Shown piece by piece: positions 34,880 through 46,543 of a stretch of DNA of 64,000 nucleotides (positions within the stretch are counted from its first letter, which is position 1; each line of letters starts with the position of its first letter). This stretch comes from Piezodorus guildinii (lineage: Eukaryota; Arthropoda; Insecta; Hemiptera; Pentatomidae), in contig CM041294.1 of NCBI GenBank assembly GCA_023052935.1, forward strand, positions 103,014,116 through 103,078,115, in the 5' to 3' direction. Position numbers and translations under genes: made by a program. The notes below the pieces were generated by a model, which searched no databases, had not been told where the DNA came from, and saw only the letters and a program-made list of their open reading frames with translations.

Positions 34880-35049
34880 GTTTAAAACATACCGTGCAAA
34901 AATTGAAAGAACTGGGCTACGAAGTTCTTCCGAACCCACCATATTCCCCCGACTTGTCTCCAATAAATTACTGCCTGTTCAGGAATTTAGACAACTTCGT
35001 CAAAGGAAAACTTTTTGAAAATGATGATCAAGTGAAAAGTGCGTTTTGA
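34880..35049 (+). pseudogene. Mariner transposase, C-terminal part
   Basis: After the deletion the reading resumes at HTVQKLKELGYEVLPNPPYS and PDLSPINYCLFRNLDNFVKG. The position normally held by the third catalytic Asp (PxDY) is Asn here (PINY). A stop follows VKSAF at 35047-35049. This piece alone would be non-functional even without the deletion. Confidence 0.85.
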
Positions 35050-35207
35050 GTTTTTCAGTTCGGGAATAAAAAAGTTGTTGTCACGTTGAGAAAAATGAGT
35101 AAAAAAAAGAAGGTAAATACTTCGAATAAAATGATCTTGTTTTCATATCGTATTTTTAATAAAAATCATTTACCTTGAAAACGGAAATTTCATGTGAAAC
35201 AACCCAA

Positions 35208-35354
35208 TACATGCAGTAATTTACGATTACTTTTACAGATAGGTATTTATATGTTTTAGTATTCTAAAGTAATCTATATCCATTTCAATTTCAATATAAT
35301 ATATGTAGCACATAAACACTCACACACCTTACATATATATAATGACATAGAATA
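35208..35354. other. Short unassigned stretch
   Basis: AT-rich DNA between the mariner and the probable 3' UTR of LINE family 3. Confidence 0.4.
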
Positions 35355-35648
35355 TTAAAAAAAAAAAAATATTCTGGGACTGGGTCCTTAATAATAACAG
35401 GTTGTGCATTGAAATATAAAATAATATAATGTATCTGGTGATCAGACAAAATTAACATAATTAGTTATTATTTAAAATAATGATATAAGTGAGAATATTA
35501 TACAACAAAAAATAAAAAATGAAATCTTCCGAAAACGAGAGTGTTGAACAGAATGAAAAATAGATGAATTGATAAACAATATATACATTTAAATAGTGGG
35601 CTTTTTACTTATTTTCTTCATTCGAAATTTAATACTTAGAATTGCAAT
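35355..35648 (-). mobile_element. LINE family 3, probable 3' UTR (downstream half)
   Basis: It lies across the Jockey insertion from the family-3 ORF2 end at 40478-40847. The TSD shows that the two flanks were once contiguous. Its far end reads (minus) 'aaggacccagtcccagaata' then T-rich sequence, resembling the end of the ORF1-only element at 4455-5675. No coding. Confidence 0.45.
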
Positions 35649-36161
35649 ATCATAATTATTTTATTTTATTTTTTATTGAGATTTATTACAATTTGTTTCT
35701 ATATGAACATTAGTAATAGTGATATATGAACCCATTCACACAATATATACAATGATAAAGTCAAATAAATAAAATATAATATATATACAAAATAAGAAAA
35801 CAAACAACAACCTATAACTGAGATAAATACAAATAAATGATATATATAGAATTAAATAATAATAAATATAAAACAAAACAAAACATTAACCTATAATTGA
35901 GATAAATAAATTTGGAAATAAACAAACATCATTCAAACAAACATAACTATATACAAAATATACAAGTGCTATAGAGGGACCCCAGACTGGGCTTTTCCCT
36001 CCACTTGTGGAGGAAAAAGCGGAATCCAAAAGATCCTAGACCCTCGCTCTCGGCCGCGTCACTGGTGTGAATCAGTGGAGGCCGAACTAGGGCGCAATAG
36101 CCACAAACATACATTACATGAGTGGAGGATCTGATCAGTGTCAGAACTCCAATTTAAACGT

Positions 36162-38824
36162 TTACAATACGTCTCGCGGCCACTGCCGTTTCAATCTTCG
36201 AGGAGGATTGTAGGGATGGGTGGTACTGGATAGGGATTGTGCTAGAGGGTTAGGATGATGACTAAGGTTCTGATGAAATTTGGAAAATTTGGATGGTACC
36301 AGGTCTAAAATAAACGGAATTTTAATGTCGTGGTGTAGGGTAGAGTTGGTAACGTAATAAGGAGCATTAACTATTGTTCGGAGAACTTTGGATTGGAAGG
36401 ATTGGATGCGTTTGATGTTAGAATGTTTAGCTGTCCCCCACAGTTCAAGTCCGTAGGTCCATATTGGTTTCAGTACTGTCTTGTATATTAGTAATTTGTT
36501 GTCAATTGTAAGATGAGATTTTCTGTTTAGTAGTCTGTATAACTGGCCGAATCTCCGGTTAAGTTCTTTTCTTTTAAGTCTTGTGTGTGGGTTCCACGTC
36601 AGTCTTTTGTCTAGTAAAAAGCCAAGATACCGGACTGTGTCAGAGGAAGGAAGCGGTAGGGAATTGAAATAAACCGTTGGACAGGATTTGCGTCGAAGAG
36701 TGAATGTGACGTGTGAGCACTTGTTTTCGTTCACCTTAATACGCCAAGCGTTACACCAGTCCTCGACAAGGGAAAAGTGATTTTGTAAATTAAGCGATGC
36801 TGCTTCAGGATCGGAATTGGATGACAAAATGGCGGTATCATCAGCAAATGTTGCCAGAAAGGTATCGGGATCGGTAGGGATATCGGCGGTGTAGAGGATG
36901 TAGAGGACGGGTCCCAAGACGCTGGCTTGAGGAACACCAGCCTCAACAATATAATGTTCGAAAAATTCTGAGCCACAGCGAACTCGGAAGGAGCGGTTTG
37001 ATAGATAGGATCGGAGGACTAGGTATAAGGATTGGGGTAAATGGGTTTCGAGCTTAAAGAGCAATCCCGGGTGCCACACCCGGTCGAAAGCTTGAGATAT
37101 GTCCAAAAAGGCACCCGAACAATACTCCTTGCACTCAAGGGCGGAGGAAATGTGGTCCACAACTCGGAGTCCTTGTTGAACCGTGGAATGTTGAGGACGA
37201 AATCCGAACTGATGTGAAGGAAAATTATGAAATTTGGCTAGGATTCGTTTTAGTAGGAGCTTTTCGAAAATTATTGAGAGGATCGGAAGTAGGCTGATAG
37301 GTCTGTAAGATGACATGTTGTTAGAAGGTTTGCCTGTTTTTAGGAAAAGGATGATGGTTGAATGTTTCCATAAGAGAGGAAAATAGGTAGTGCGTAGGAT
37401 ACAGTTATAGAGATATGTAAGGAATATAATGGCTTTAGGTGGAAGTTGTCTTAAGATTTGAGGAGTAAGGAGATCGTATCCAGGGGATTTACGGAGAGGA
37501 AGCTTTTTAAGAAGATATCTGACCTCAGAGGGATTAACTGCTTTAGGTGGTAAGGAAAGCGGTATTGGTGATATAAGGAACTCTTCAACTGCTGCCGTGT
37601 GGGTAGGATTAAGCTCTGGATGAGGAGTAAAAACTTTGGAAAGGTGCTGTGCGAATTCCTCGGCCTTATCCTTGTCAGAAGCAGCCCAGAAACTATCACA
37701 GCGCCGGAGAGGATGGGAAATGGTGTGGGATTTTAGGATTCTCTTCGTGACATTCCACAGGGAATTGTCACGAGTCGAGAGAGAGGAGAGGTAGGTATTG
37801 TAGGATTGGGAACGGAAGATCACCAACTCCCGCTTTAATTTTCTACAAAAAAAGTTATAGGAGCGGCGATCCTCTGGGTGGCGGGTGCGTTGCCATAATG
37901 TTCTGGCTCGGCGTTTGCTGTTGATGAGGTCTATCAGGTGTTGTGGTAAATCGCTTTTATAAGGAATTATTTGGGAGTACTTTGGAGAGGAGGCAGTCCA
38001 GGCGGCTTGTTGAATAGAGGTTGTAAAGGAATATACGGCGTCGTCAAGGTCATCTGGGGTTTTGAGAATCACTTTGAGGTCAATATCATTAGTGAGGATT
38101 TCGCGGACAGGGCCTCTAATGAATGACGGTGGGATAGGTTTAGGAATAGGTGTTATGGATACATTTAGAATTAATGGACTATGATCAGAGGATAGTTCAT
38201 CAAGGCGAGCTATGGAAAAATTAAGAGAGCCTAATCCGCTGTGGATGAAGAAGTCGAGGATGTCAGGATTACGGTTAGGATCCGTTGGCCAGTAGGTTGG
38301 AGAATCGGGAGGTAGGAGATGAAAGCGTCGGGAGTTGAGTGCAGACTGCAATGTCCGTCCACGAGAATTGGTGGTTCTAGAACCCCACTGTTGATTTTTA
38401 GCGTTTAAGTCTGCACCCAAAATGAAGTGATTACCCAAGTAGTTGAGAAAGGATTCAAATTGGGCAGAGGAAATGGGATGTTTAGGAGGGCAGTATGCTG
38501 ATGCGATGATAAGCGGAAAGGAAAAGGTTTTGATAACAATAGAAGTTGCTTGTAGGTAATCGTGGGTGGAAATTGGGTGTAAGTGATGGGTGAGGGATCG
38601 GCGGACTATGACAGCAGTACCGGCATGGGCTTTGCCGTCTGGATGGTCTGTCTGTATGTCGTGTATCCTGGTATTTTAAAGTACTGTTTAGTGGTTAGTC
38701 TAGTTTCAGTAATGAGTGCAACATCAATGTTTTTGTCTTGCAGTACGGCTGTAAGTTCGTCAGTGTGAGTTCTAACACCATTCGCATTCCAAAGGAGAAT
38801 GGATAAGGAATTAGGTGCAGTCAT
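36162..38824 (-). pseudogene. Jockey LINE ORF2: endonuclease and reverse transcriptase (one frameshift)
   Basis: About 887 codons, close to the Jockey ORF2 norm of about 900. It starts at ATG 38822-38824 directly after the ORF1 stop (NSLSILLWNANGV, endonuclease motif; ITETRLT). A net one-base shift near 38655 moves the frame. Afterwards the frame is open to TAA at 36162. Endonuclease: GKAHAGTAVIV, GADLN, SSDHSPL. Reverse transcriptase: SPGYD, YRPISLLP, FGFRPQHST, LDISQAFDRVWH, GVPQASVLGP (Gly to Ala in the usual GVPQGS) and FADD with both catalytic Asp. There is no RNase H, as in Jockey. The protein would nick target DNA and prime reverse transcription of its own RNA. Confidence 0.93.
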
Positions 38825-40101
38825 TTATGGTTTTTTCAAGGCAGGAATGAGATTTGATACGAGATTCGTAAGGAGTGATATTAGGGGCATAACAAGGGAT
38901 TTAATTTCGGAGATAAAGGATGTCATCAAACTGGTAAGGTCTGTGGCATTTGAAGGAGGAGGGATATGAGAGATTTGTGGTTGATTAGGATTTTTAGGAT
39001 TGGTTACATTTTGAGGAAGAGGTATATGTGGAATGGATTGAGGTACATTCTGTAGTTCCGGCAGGGCCACGGCTTCAGTACTTTGATTCCCACCTCCAAG
39101 TAGGTGGGCAAATGATACATTGGCATCAATAAGTTTTGAGGGTTCTCTTCTGTTTCTTACTTGTCTTGCTGTTTCCTCCAGTACTTGAGGTTTTTGAAAC
39201 CTGGTCCTCAGTTCCTTATAGATTTGGCATCCTTTATAGTTGGCTGGGTGGTCCTTGAGGCAATGAGCACATACAGCTGGTGTTGATTTTGTACACTCCA
39301 CAGACTTGTGCTGTTCACCGCATTTCACGCATCGAGGTATGTGATGACAATAACTTTTAGTATGACCATATGCTTGACAGTTATGGCACTGAACTATCTC
39401 CTTCTTTATGTAAGGTTTTTCAACTCTTACGCTGGTATAGTACAATCTATTGAGGTCATAGATTTGTTCAACTCCTTCCGATGGCTCCAAGTCCACGAAA
39501 AAGAGAGGTAGTGGAATTTTATCCTTTAAGACATTAGTGACTTGCCGCACTTTATAGCCTATCTCCGTTAGTTCTTCTTTTATAGCTTCAACTGGTGTCG
39601 AGGGGTGTAAGTTTCTGATTACAACCCTTAAAGCTCTCTCTTGGCGTAGCTGGTAGGTATGGAAATCCGCTTTGGTATCAGTTAGATATTTCACTATTTT
39701 TCTATATGTCTCGGCAGTAGTAGGAGATATTTTGGTGTCATTAATTCTACTCATACAGTAGTAGCTGGTAGAATCGGTAATTTTGTTCAATTGTGTACAC
39801 AACAACTGGAAATTTTTAATATTTTTGACAAATATTGGAGGGGGTCGTGGTTCACTAGGTATAGGAGCAGATTCCATGTTATCTTTTTCATTATGTAAAA
39901 TCTGAAAAGGATTTGGGGTGAAAAACGGTGATTCGTCAGTCATCCCTTGTGACGATGTGCCAGGTTGTGGTTCAGATTCTGAATTAGTACCCGAAGGGGT
40001 TGCTTGTAATATTTTATTAGTATCACGGCGAGGTCTTTGTTTCGTAGAGACGGGATTGAACCACTAGATCTAGATCTTTTAGTTGAAGCTTTGGAGGACA
40101 T
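38825..40101 (-). pseudogene. Jockey LINE ORF1, nucleic-acid-binding gag-like protein (one frameshift)
   Basis: The main open part is 38825-39943 (372 codons). A natural start at MSSKASTKRSRSSGS (40101) lies in another frame, and the frame of 39943 is open upstream to about 40050, so a one-base shift near 40045-40060 probably splits the N-terminus. A pre-knuckle domain (LRVVIRNLHPSTP to RVEKPYI, residues 105-178) precedes three Cys/His knuckles: CX2CX4HX4C at 186-199, then 205-217 and 225-239. The C-terminus is hydrophobic (SLVMPLISLLTNLVSNLIP). The role expected for the family is binding of element RNA. Confidence 0.9.
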
Positions 40102-40477
40102 TACTTGATAATAATATCGCATTTCATGTAAGGAAAATAATTAAATAATAACCAGATGTGGGGGAAAAAAAAATAACTTAAAAAAATTAAGCAAGACCAG
40201 CCTTGCCTAGCTATTGGCAATCAGCTGATATGAAGAGGTGACTCAGCATTCACTTTACGGTGTAAATTGTAACCCAACTTACCGTTGTTTGGTCCAATAT
40301 TTACTGTTGTTGTTATCCTGAAGCCTGGTGATGTTTTCAAGACTGTTCTGAAGTGATATCCAACTGAAAAAGCAAGAAATCCAAGAGCCGACTTGAAAGA
40401 TGACCGATATACTCATGCGCATGCGCAGAACTCCAGTAATAATAGAGATAGACAATAGTAATGTAATATTTACAATG

Positions 40478-40847
40478 ATCATAATTATTAAGCGTCTGTT
40501 TGGGATGATAGGTGGTACAAAAAAAGTTGGAATTTGAATGAGGATAGAAAAGCAGCATGGCGGATATGGGAAGGTAGGGAATTCCAGAGGGTAGTAGAGC
40601 GGATAATAAAGGAACGGTCAAAAGTTTTAGTTTTGTGGGTAGGAACATAAAGGTCAGAATGGCGCGATCTTGTTTCAAGAGAGTGAACAGAGGATTTAAA
40701 TTGAAGGAGACTATCGATATAGGGTAGGCAATGGGAGTTAATGGTTTGGTAAAGGTATGATCCTAAGAAATATTCAGTGGAGATAGGAGCCACTTTACTC
40801 GCTGTATAGGTTTGTAGCATGTGACCTTCTAGATGAACTATAGACAC
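40478..40847 (-). pseudogene. LINE family 3, ORF2 C-terminus
   Basis: A frame of 119 codons is open to a TAA that lies inside the Jockey TSD (40488-40490). It reads ETRSRHSDLYVPTHKTKTFD, then RSTTLWNSLPSHIRHAA, then SFKFQLFLYHL. The 'tlWNsLPxxIRxaxxlxxFKxxL' ending is typical of CR1/Jockey-like ORF2 proteins. Upstream of 40847 the copy is 5'-truncated at an ATATGTATG-rich stretch. Its 3' UTR continues on the other side of the Jockey insertion. Confidence 0.7.
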
Positions 40848-40859
40848 ATCTTATATACA

Positions 40860-41445
40860 TACATACACACACACAATATATGTATGTATGTTAAAAATTC
40901 AGTTGAATATATTTAGGGACCATCGTACTATCGTTTTACATGCATAATATGTTAGATAAGCTGAGGAATATATACTTTTTTAGATCAACAACACAGGCCC
41001 GACTTCCTAAAAGAACATTTCAAAGAAGGGTTGAGTTGGCATGCGTGGAACATCCCTCAACAAGAGGAAGGGCGAGACAGAAACCTCATCCATAATTCAG
41101 GAGCCGAAGAGGGCCCAGGAATCTGCAACCTGGATAATGAGGCTGCCGAGAGGGGGCAATCGAATTATCGGCGGCTTGAGTTGTTTTCTACTGGAGCAAT
41201 AAGTTTTCAAGTGGAGAGCCAAGACATAATGAATAATTAACTTTTTATCCAATAAAAATCGATCTACTGGAATATTATGATGCCTTGCGTAAGTTTAAAA
41301 CAGCCAATTAAACCTTTGATAAAAAAACTCGTTAGAAATATTCCTTTTCCTTACACTAATGATCTGCTGGCCGGTAATATCTGTACATAACGAACAAGCT
41401 ACATAGAATTTGTTCTCAATTAGTAAGACAGATCAAAACAAAAAG

Positions 41446-41477
<32 letters not shown>

Positions 41478-43796
41478 CACTGTTCGATAAAACTTTTATC
41501 TTAAGTATTATTCTGTATTTAATTCGTATAGTGGCAGGATCTCAGCTTGCCTTTATAAAGTTAAAACTTAAATTGAGGAAACAATCTGGCGGATCAGAAA
41601 ACCGATCTCACCATATAATATCCTCAAAAACAAAAGAACTTATTGAGTATGTTTAACATGCATCAATCACCTGGTCAATATATCAAATATTCCATTGCTC
41701 CTTTGTGTAGATGAAATTATAACTTATGTGAATTTACGGTATATTCCCTCATGTAAAGCATTTACATGCACTAAAATGATTTGGGTATTCATACCTGTCT
41801 GTTACAACGGATATAGGTCCATATCAATTTAAAGGTACAATACTTCTCAAACTTAAAGGTTTTTTTTTTTTTTAATATGATAAATTAGTGCTGGAAAACG
41901 ACCATAGCTGTCGCACCTCGGTTGTTCGTGAATTGAGAATATACTGCGATTACATATCACATTTTGTGACTTATATGGAGCCAAGTTTCCACATTATGAA
42001 ATCGAAACCTGGAGAAAAATTATATGAAAATAAAAAAAAAAGCTATTTAGGCAAATCATTCCTTATTGCCCGAAGTGGCTCATTATATACATCAACGTCA
42101 AGTAGATCAAAAGGACAAAAACATGTAGGAAATAACGCTTGAAATTTAGTATGTAGTAGTGAAATATATTTTAAGGAATAATTGAATTTAATGCTTTTAA
42201 TATATAGACAGTTGATGTGGTTGGTCTCACCCCTTACACGAATTATGGTCAGATTGTATTAATTACTCTTTTTTAATAAGAAAATATATATAATTGTTAT
42301 AATAATAAGCTACTTCCTTAATATTAAAAATATTATTTACATTATTTACAAAAAGTTGGTTCGCACAAACAACCTTTAGTTATTGTATTTTAAAGCATTC
42401 ACATAAATTACATATAATATTTGCAATGCAGTACAAAGTTTTAACATCTATCTCAAAAATACATTGAATACAATTATGTAGTGTATAATGTTGGGAACAA
42501 ATTTGAAATTGTCTCCAGAAATTTCATTCATTTTCCTTGAATAAGCTAAAATTAAATAGTATGAACAGGTGATATAAAACCCAATTTTAAATATTAATGG
42601 CTTTTTTGCTGCTATTTTTTTTTTCGTTTCTAAATTCTACTATCATAAAATAATATTCTGGAAGCGTGTAGGTAGTAACAACTTTATTATTACATGATTA
42701 TTTGGCTGATGATTGTTGTGTAAAAGTTCAGAACAGTATTAAATTATTTAAAAATCGGTAACATAATAATAGGTACACCAGTTAACCAGTGCTTAATTGA
42801 TAATCTATGTAAATCGATTTTAAACTACTTTAATATTTCAGGCATATGTGTTTCTTTTAATGTGATTTCGAATTTACAACAATAATGTATACACAGTTTA
42901 TTTATGTAAGGAACTTGTACTGTAACTATGTTACATTTTGACAGCAATTTATGATAATAATGTTCGTATTGTTTACATCAATTATAGTATGATGAATTTA
43001 ACAATAGGGCTAATGAGGCTCATCCTTTTTTCGCTAATAAAAGCCTTATAGCTAACAAACTACTTAATTTATTTTTAAGTTATGTTCTAAAAGAAGGTAA
43101 GATCCATGTGTAGATTGGAGCTGATGCTAGAATGTGCTATAGCACATTATAAGGTGTTGATTTCTATAAGTATTTTAATCACTCAAGTTAAACGGCCAGA
43201 TATATTAAAATATCGAATTATTATTTTTATTTTTTTTTCAACATATAAATTATTTTTAATGCATAATTAATAAGAGAGGAAGTAAAATAAAAAAATGGAG
43301 AAATTGTAAACATAGCAATAATAAAAGTTTATTAAACATCTTATATTAAATATCCTAAGTCGTTTATGAGACTGTACCAAGCCTCCAAAAAATCGGACTT
43401 CTCAAACAAAACCTTGAGAAAACACTGTTATATCTAATTGAATAGGCAAAAACTAATATGACTATAGAATAAAAACATATATAAATCATTTTTCTTCGAA
43501 AATCCAAAGATAAATTATTTATAAGTTATAATGCTTTCTCAGCTGAAGTTTCACACCCACTCGGTCCTTACGTGGGAGTATTTTCTCGACCGAAGTCTCC
43601 TAAAAGCAATCTTTTAGCATGGGCAGCCTTGGATTACAAATGGTTCCTCGTCTTCTCAAAACATAGAAGCATTACTTACATATGACGCATATCAGGATGG
43701 AGTCGTTGGCAAAAATCCTCTCTCGTTTTCTTCATTTTTTTTTATTGTGCATCTATAGAACAATATAATATTGGATTGCAGAATAACGTTTTTTTA
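40860..43796. other. No gene seen; short microsatellites
   Basis: (AC)n and (ATGT)n lie at 40857-40890, and (AT)n of about 27 bp lies at 41450-41476. A GC-richer patch at 40985-41230 contains a 69-aa plus-strand frame with no motif that I recognise. The patch 43551-43740 is likewise unassigned. The rest is AT-rich. Confidence 0.5.
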
Positions 43797-44725
43797 CTTT
43801 CACTTACTATAAATAGTAAGAGAAAGTATTGCGATCATGAAAATTTTATAATTCCAGTTTTCAACGGAAATACACGTTTTAGGGTCCCCTGAGTCCAAAT
43901 AACCAAGTCTTGCAAAAGGTCTGTGTGTCTATGTGTGGTAACTCAAGCACGAAAAGGAAAAGTCGTATGGAACTGAAATTTTATATTCAAGACTATTATA
44001 CGCCCGAGATGTTACAGCAACTTTTTCACTAAAATCGGCTGACCGGTCCGAAGTCCTACTTTATCCCATGCATTTAGCACCTTTTTTACGATTTTCTCAA
44101 AAACGGTTCTAACGATTTTGATTAAACTTGCTATATTGATGTAAAATGTAATGGGTTTTAATATCATGTAGGTTTCATTCTGATTGAAATAGTCTGATGG
44201 GGCTTCTTCTTCCTCTAATAGTAGTTTAGATGTATAATATGCCTTTGGATAACTAAAGATTTTAGAGAAAATATTATCTGATTCACGGAATTGTAAAGGG
44301 TAATGGAGAGTGATGAAAAGCTGATAAAACTAAATGTTTTTTGGGTTCCCGAAAAGGAAAATTCATGTTGACGGTGCTGCAGCCTGGCGGCTTGTCAATG
44401 AAGCACAGCTTTTTAAATATAAGAACAGTAATATAGACGTATAATATACCGTTTGAAAGAGAAAGACTTTAGAAAATATATTATCTTATACACAAGCTTG
44501 TAAAATTGAATAAAGAGTGATAAAAAGCCGATAAAACTAACTAATTATTTTAGATAATAATATAATAGAGTTTTTAATAAAACACATGTTTATATATTAA
44601 TTAAAGTTAAATAATTTTCTTATGCTTCCACTTATTTTTATCTCTAACTCTATTTGGAAATTCTTTAATCGATTTTAAAAACGGAGGTATGTGAAAGTCG
44701 TGTGTTCCCTGCACTAGATTTTTAA
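43797..44725 (+). mobile_element. Family Q repeat, copy 3 (near full length, uninterrupted)
   Basis: It starts 'actttcacttactataaatagt' and has all landmarks in order: 'gtattgcgatcatgaaaat', 'ggaaatacacgttttaggg', 'ccctgagtccaaataacca', 'actatacgcccgagatg', 'aaaatcggctgaccgg', 'aacggttctaacgattttg' and 'tattatctgattcacgg'. It ends 'ggaggtatgtgaaagtcgtg...actagattttt'. The region about 44390-44500 repeats the 'taatatagac...gaaag' segment, suggesting an internal duplication. There is no coding frame. Confidence 0.85.
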
Positions 44726-45096
44726 AAATAATATATTTTTTTTTAATTTTTACAACTATATATAAAAATGCAATAAGTAAAATGGCTGAATTACAATAAC
44801 AAGCATGAATAGTCACTTAAATAATCTACCCATTGGTAATACATCAATGTTTATTTTAAGAGCAGGTCTTGAGGATTTTTTCTAATAAAAATCACAACAT
44901 TTCGACCATTAAATTACTATTAGTAACTATTTTATGTAATTTTTAATCTTAGTTGGCACATACATTGAAAACACAAAGAATGCTGAGTATCATAATAAAA
45001 AATATTCGGTTTTAATCTAATTTCCCTAAAAAAAACTCTAAATCCAAATCTACTCCAGTATCGAATAATCCGAGGTAGTTACATAAACGAATGTAA
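44726..45096. other. No gene seen
   Basis: AT-rich with no recognised feature. Confidence 0.5.
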
Positions 45097-45526
45097 TAGA
45101 ATAAAATCTTAAGTAATTCTCTGAAGTCATATTTATTTTATTATTAGCATTATTTTTTTAAAATTCTAAATATCGTACTGATGGATTCAAATCAAATTTA
45201 TTTTTTTTTTTAATTTAAATTTATTTAAACAGAGAATAAATATAAACATAGTTATTAGAAAACGGAATAAAATATTTATTCCGTAATATAATCCATAGTC
45301 AAATATTTCGTTTATTACATAGAATAAAATCTTAAGTAATTTTCTGAAGTCATATATATTTTATTATTTGTATTATTTTTTTTTTCTAAATAATGTACTG
45401 ATGGATTCGAATCAAATTTACTAAAAAAAAAAAAAAAATAAGTTCAATGAAAATATAATAAGAAAACAATACCTTAAAAGAGAAGACATATAAAAATAAT
45501 GATTAGAAAACGGAATAAAATATTAA
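45097..45526. repeat. Tandem duplication, two units of about 220 bp
   Basis: 'agaataaaatcttaagtaatt' and 'gtactgatggattc.aatcaaattta' occur in order in both halves (from about 45098 and from about 45320). Each half ends 'attagaaaacggaataaaatatt'. The units differ by small substitutions and an A-run. The second is about 25 bp longer. Confidence 0.8.
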
Positions 45527-46079
45527 ACATAAATTATTCCTATAATAGCTGCGTATATAGAGTACTCTTTGTTAATGTTTAAAAACTGTATAATGTGTCA
45601 AGAGTACATAAAGTTTTTATATATTATATCATTACTACAGACTGTTCCTATTATTAACTGCTAACTCCAAAAGAAACATAACTTTTAGTCCATAAAACTG
45701 AAAATAAAATATTACGATATTCATAATAATATTAATATTACTATTCAGTAATAAACAATAAAAGCCATATAATCGGAATGTAATAAAATAAATACCTTCA
45801 ATACAGCTGATAAGCTAAGAACTATAACCTTATGGCGGAAACTAACGATAGAGCTTGATGCCAAGCGGAGTCATAAATATTTTAGGAGTCATTTTGTCAG
45901 CCAACAGGTACTAACCATTAAACTCTCCGTGTCTAACAGTTCCACTTTGTCATACATTAAATAGAATCATTTAGAGCTGTTACCTTAAATGAAATAATGA
46001 CTTACTACTAAATCGTTTAAAGACGGTTCTTTATTTGTATCTTTATACTGAAGTTAGTAAAACCTATATAAAAAAAACT
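45527..46079. other. No gene seen
   Basis: AT-rich with no recognised feature. Confidence 0.5.
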
Positions 46080-46493
46080 GGTGAGGCCAACACACGACTT
46101 TTACTTACCTCTGCTGTTAAAATCAATTTAGGAACTAGTAAATAAGCTTAAAAAAAAAAGTTAATTTAAATAAAAATTGTATGCAGTTTCGTTAGAAACA
46201 TATGATTCAGATTAACAATAATAAATGGTAATAAGTAATAACTTTAAGCTCTATTCGTCACTTTTTATTACCTTTCATAACTTTGTGCATACATTAATAT
46301 TTTTCTAAAATAATTCTCTTTCCAACTGATCATCATTACACGTTTATATTACTGTTTTCATTATCAAAACTACATTTTAACGTAATGCCAACGGGCATAT
46401 ACGAGGCCTGAGCCGTGGACTGTATATACTATTGTTGCTTTATATACATGAAATGTTTGTGTGTTTATTTTGTAAATAAAGTTGGAGGATCAG

Positions 46494-46543
<50 letters not shown>

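Larger units (their letters stand above)
34347..35207 (+). mobile_element. Mariner transposon, internally deleted, ends intact
   Basis: The terminal inverted repeats begin TTGGGTT on both sides (34347 onward, and the complement ending at 35207) and match at about 26 of 30 positions (ATGAAAT.TCCGTTTT). TA flanks both ends (34345-34346 and 35208-35209), the mariner target duplication. At 861 bp it is about 400 bp shorter than a typical mariner of about 1.3 kb. The missing part is the catalytic centre of the transposase. It could be moved only by a transposase supplied elsewhere. Confidence 0.92.
35661..40477 (-). mobile_element. Full-length Jockey-clade LINE (family 1)
   Basis: A 4.8-kb element on the minus strand. 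It has a 5' UTR of about 375 bp (40102-40477), ORF1, an abutting ORF2, and a 3' UTR of 500 bp ending in an A-rich tail. A perfect 12-bp TSD, ATCATAATTATT, flanks it (35649-35660 and 40478-40489). Both ORFs carry what look like single-base frameshifts and are otherwise open. The insertion is therefore recent relative to the other LINE copies. It landed at the stop codon of a family-3 LINE. Confidence 0.93.

Noticed and set aside
40985..41240. 69-aa plus-strand ORF in a GC-richer patch, considered as an exon
   Set aside because: No recognisable domain, no supporting splice signals that I could defend, and no repeat partner.
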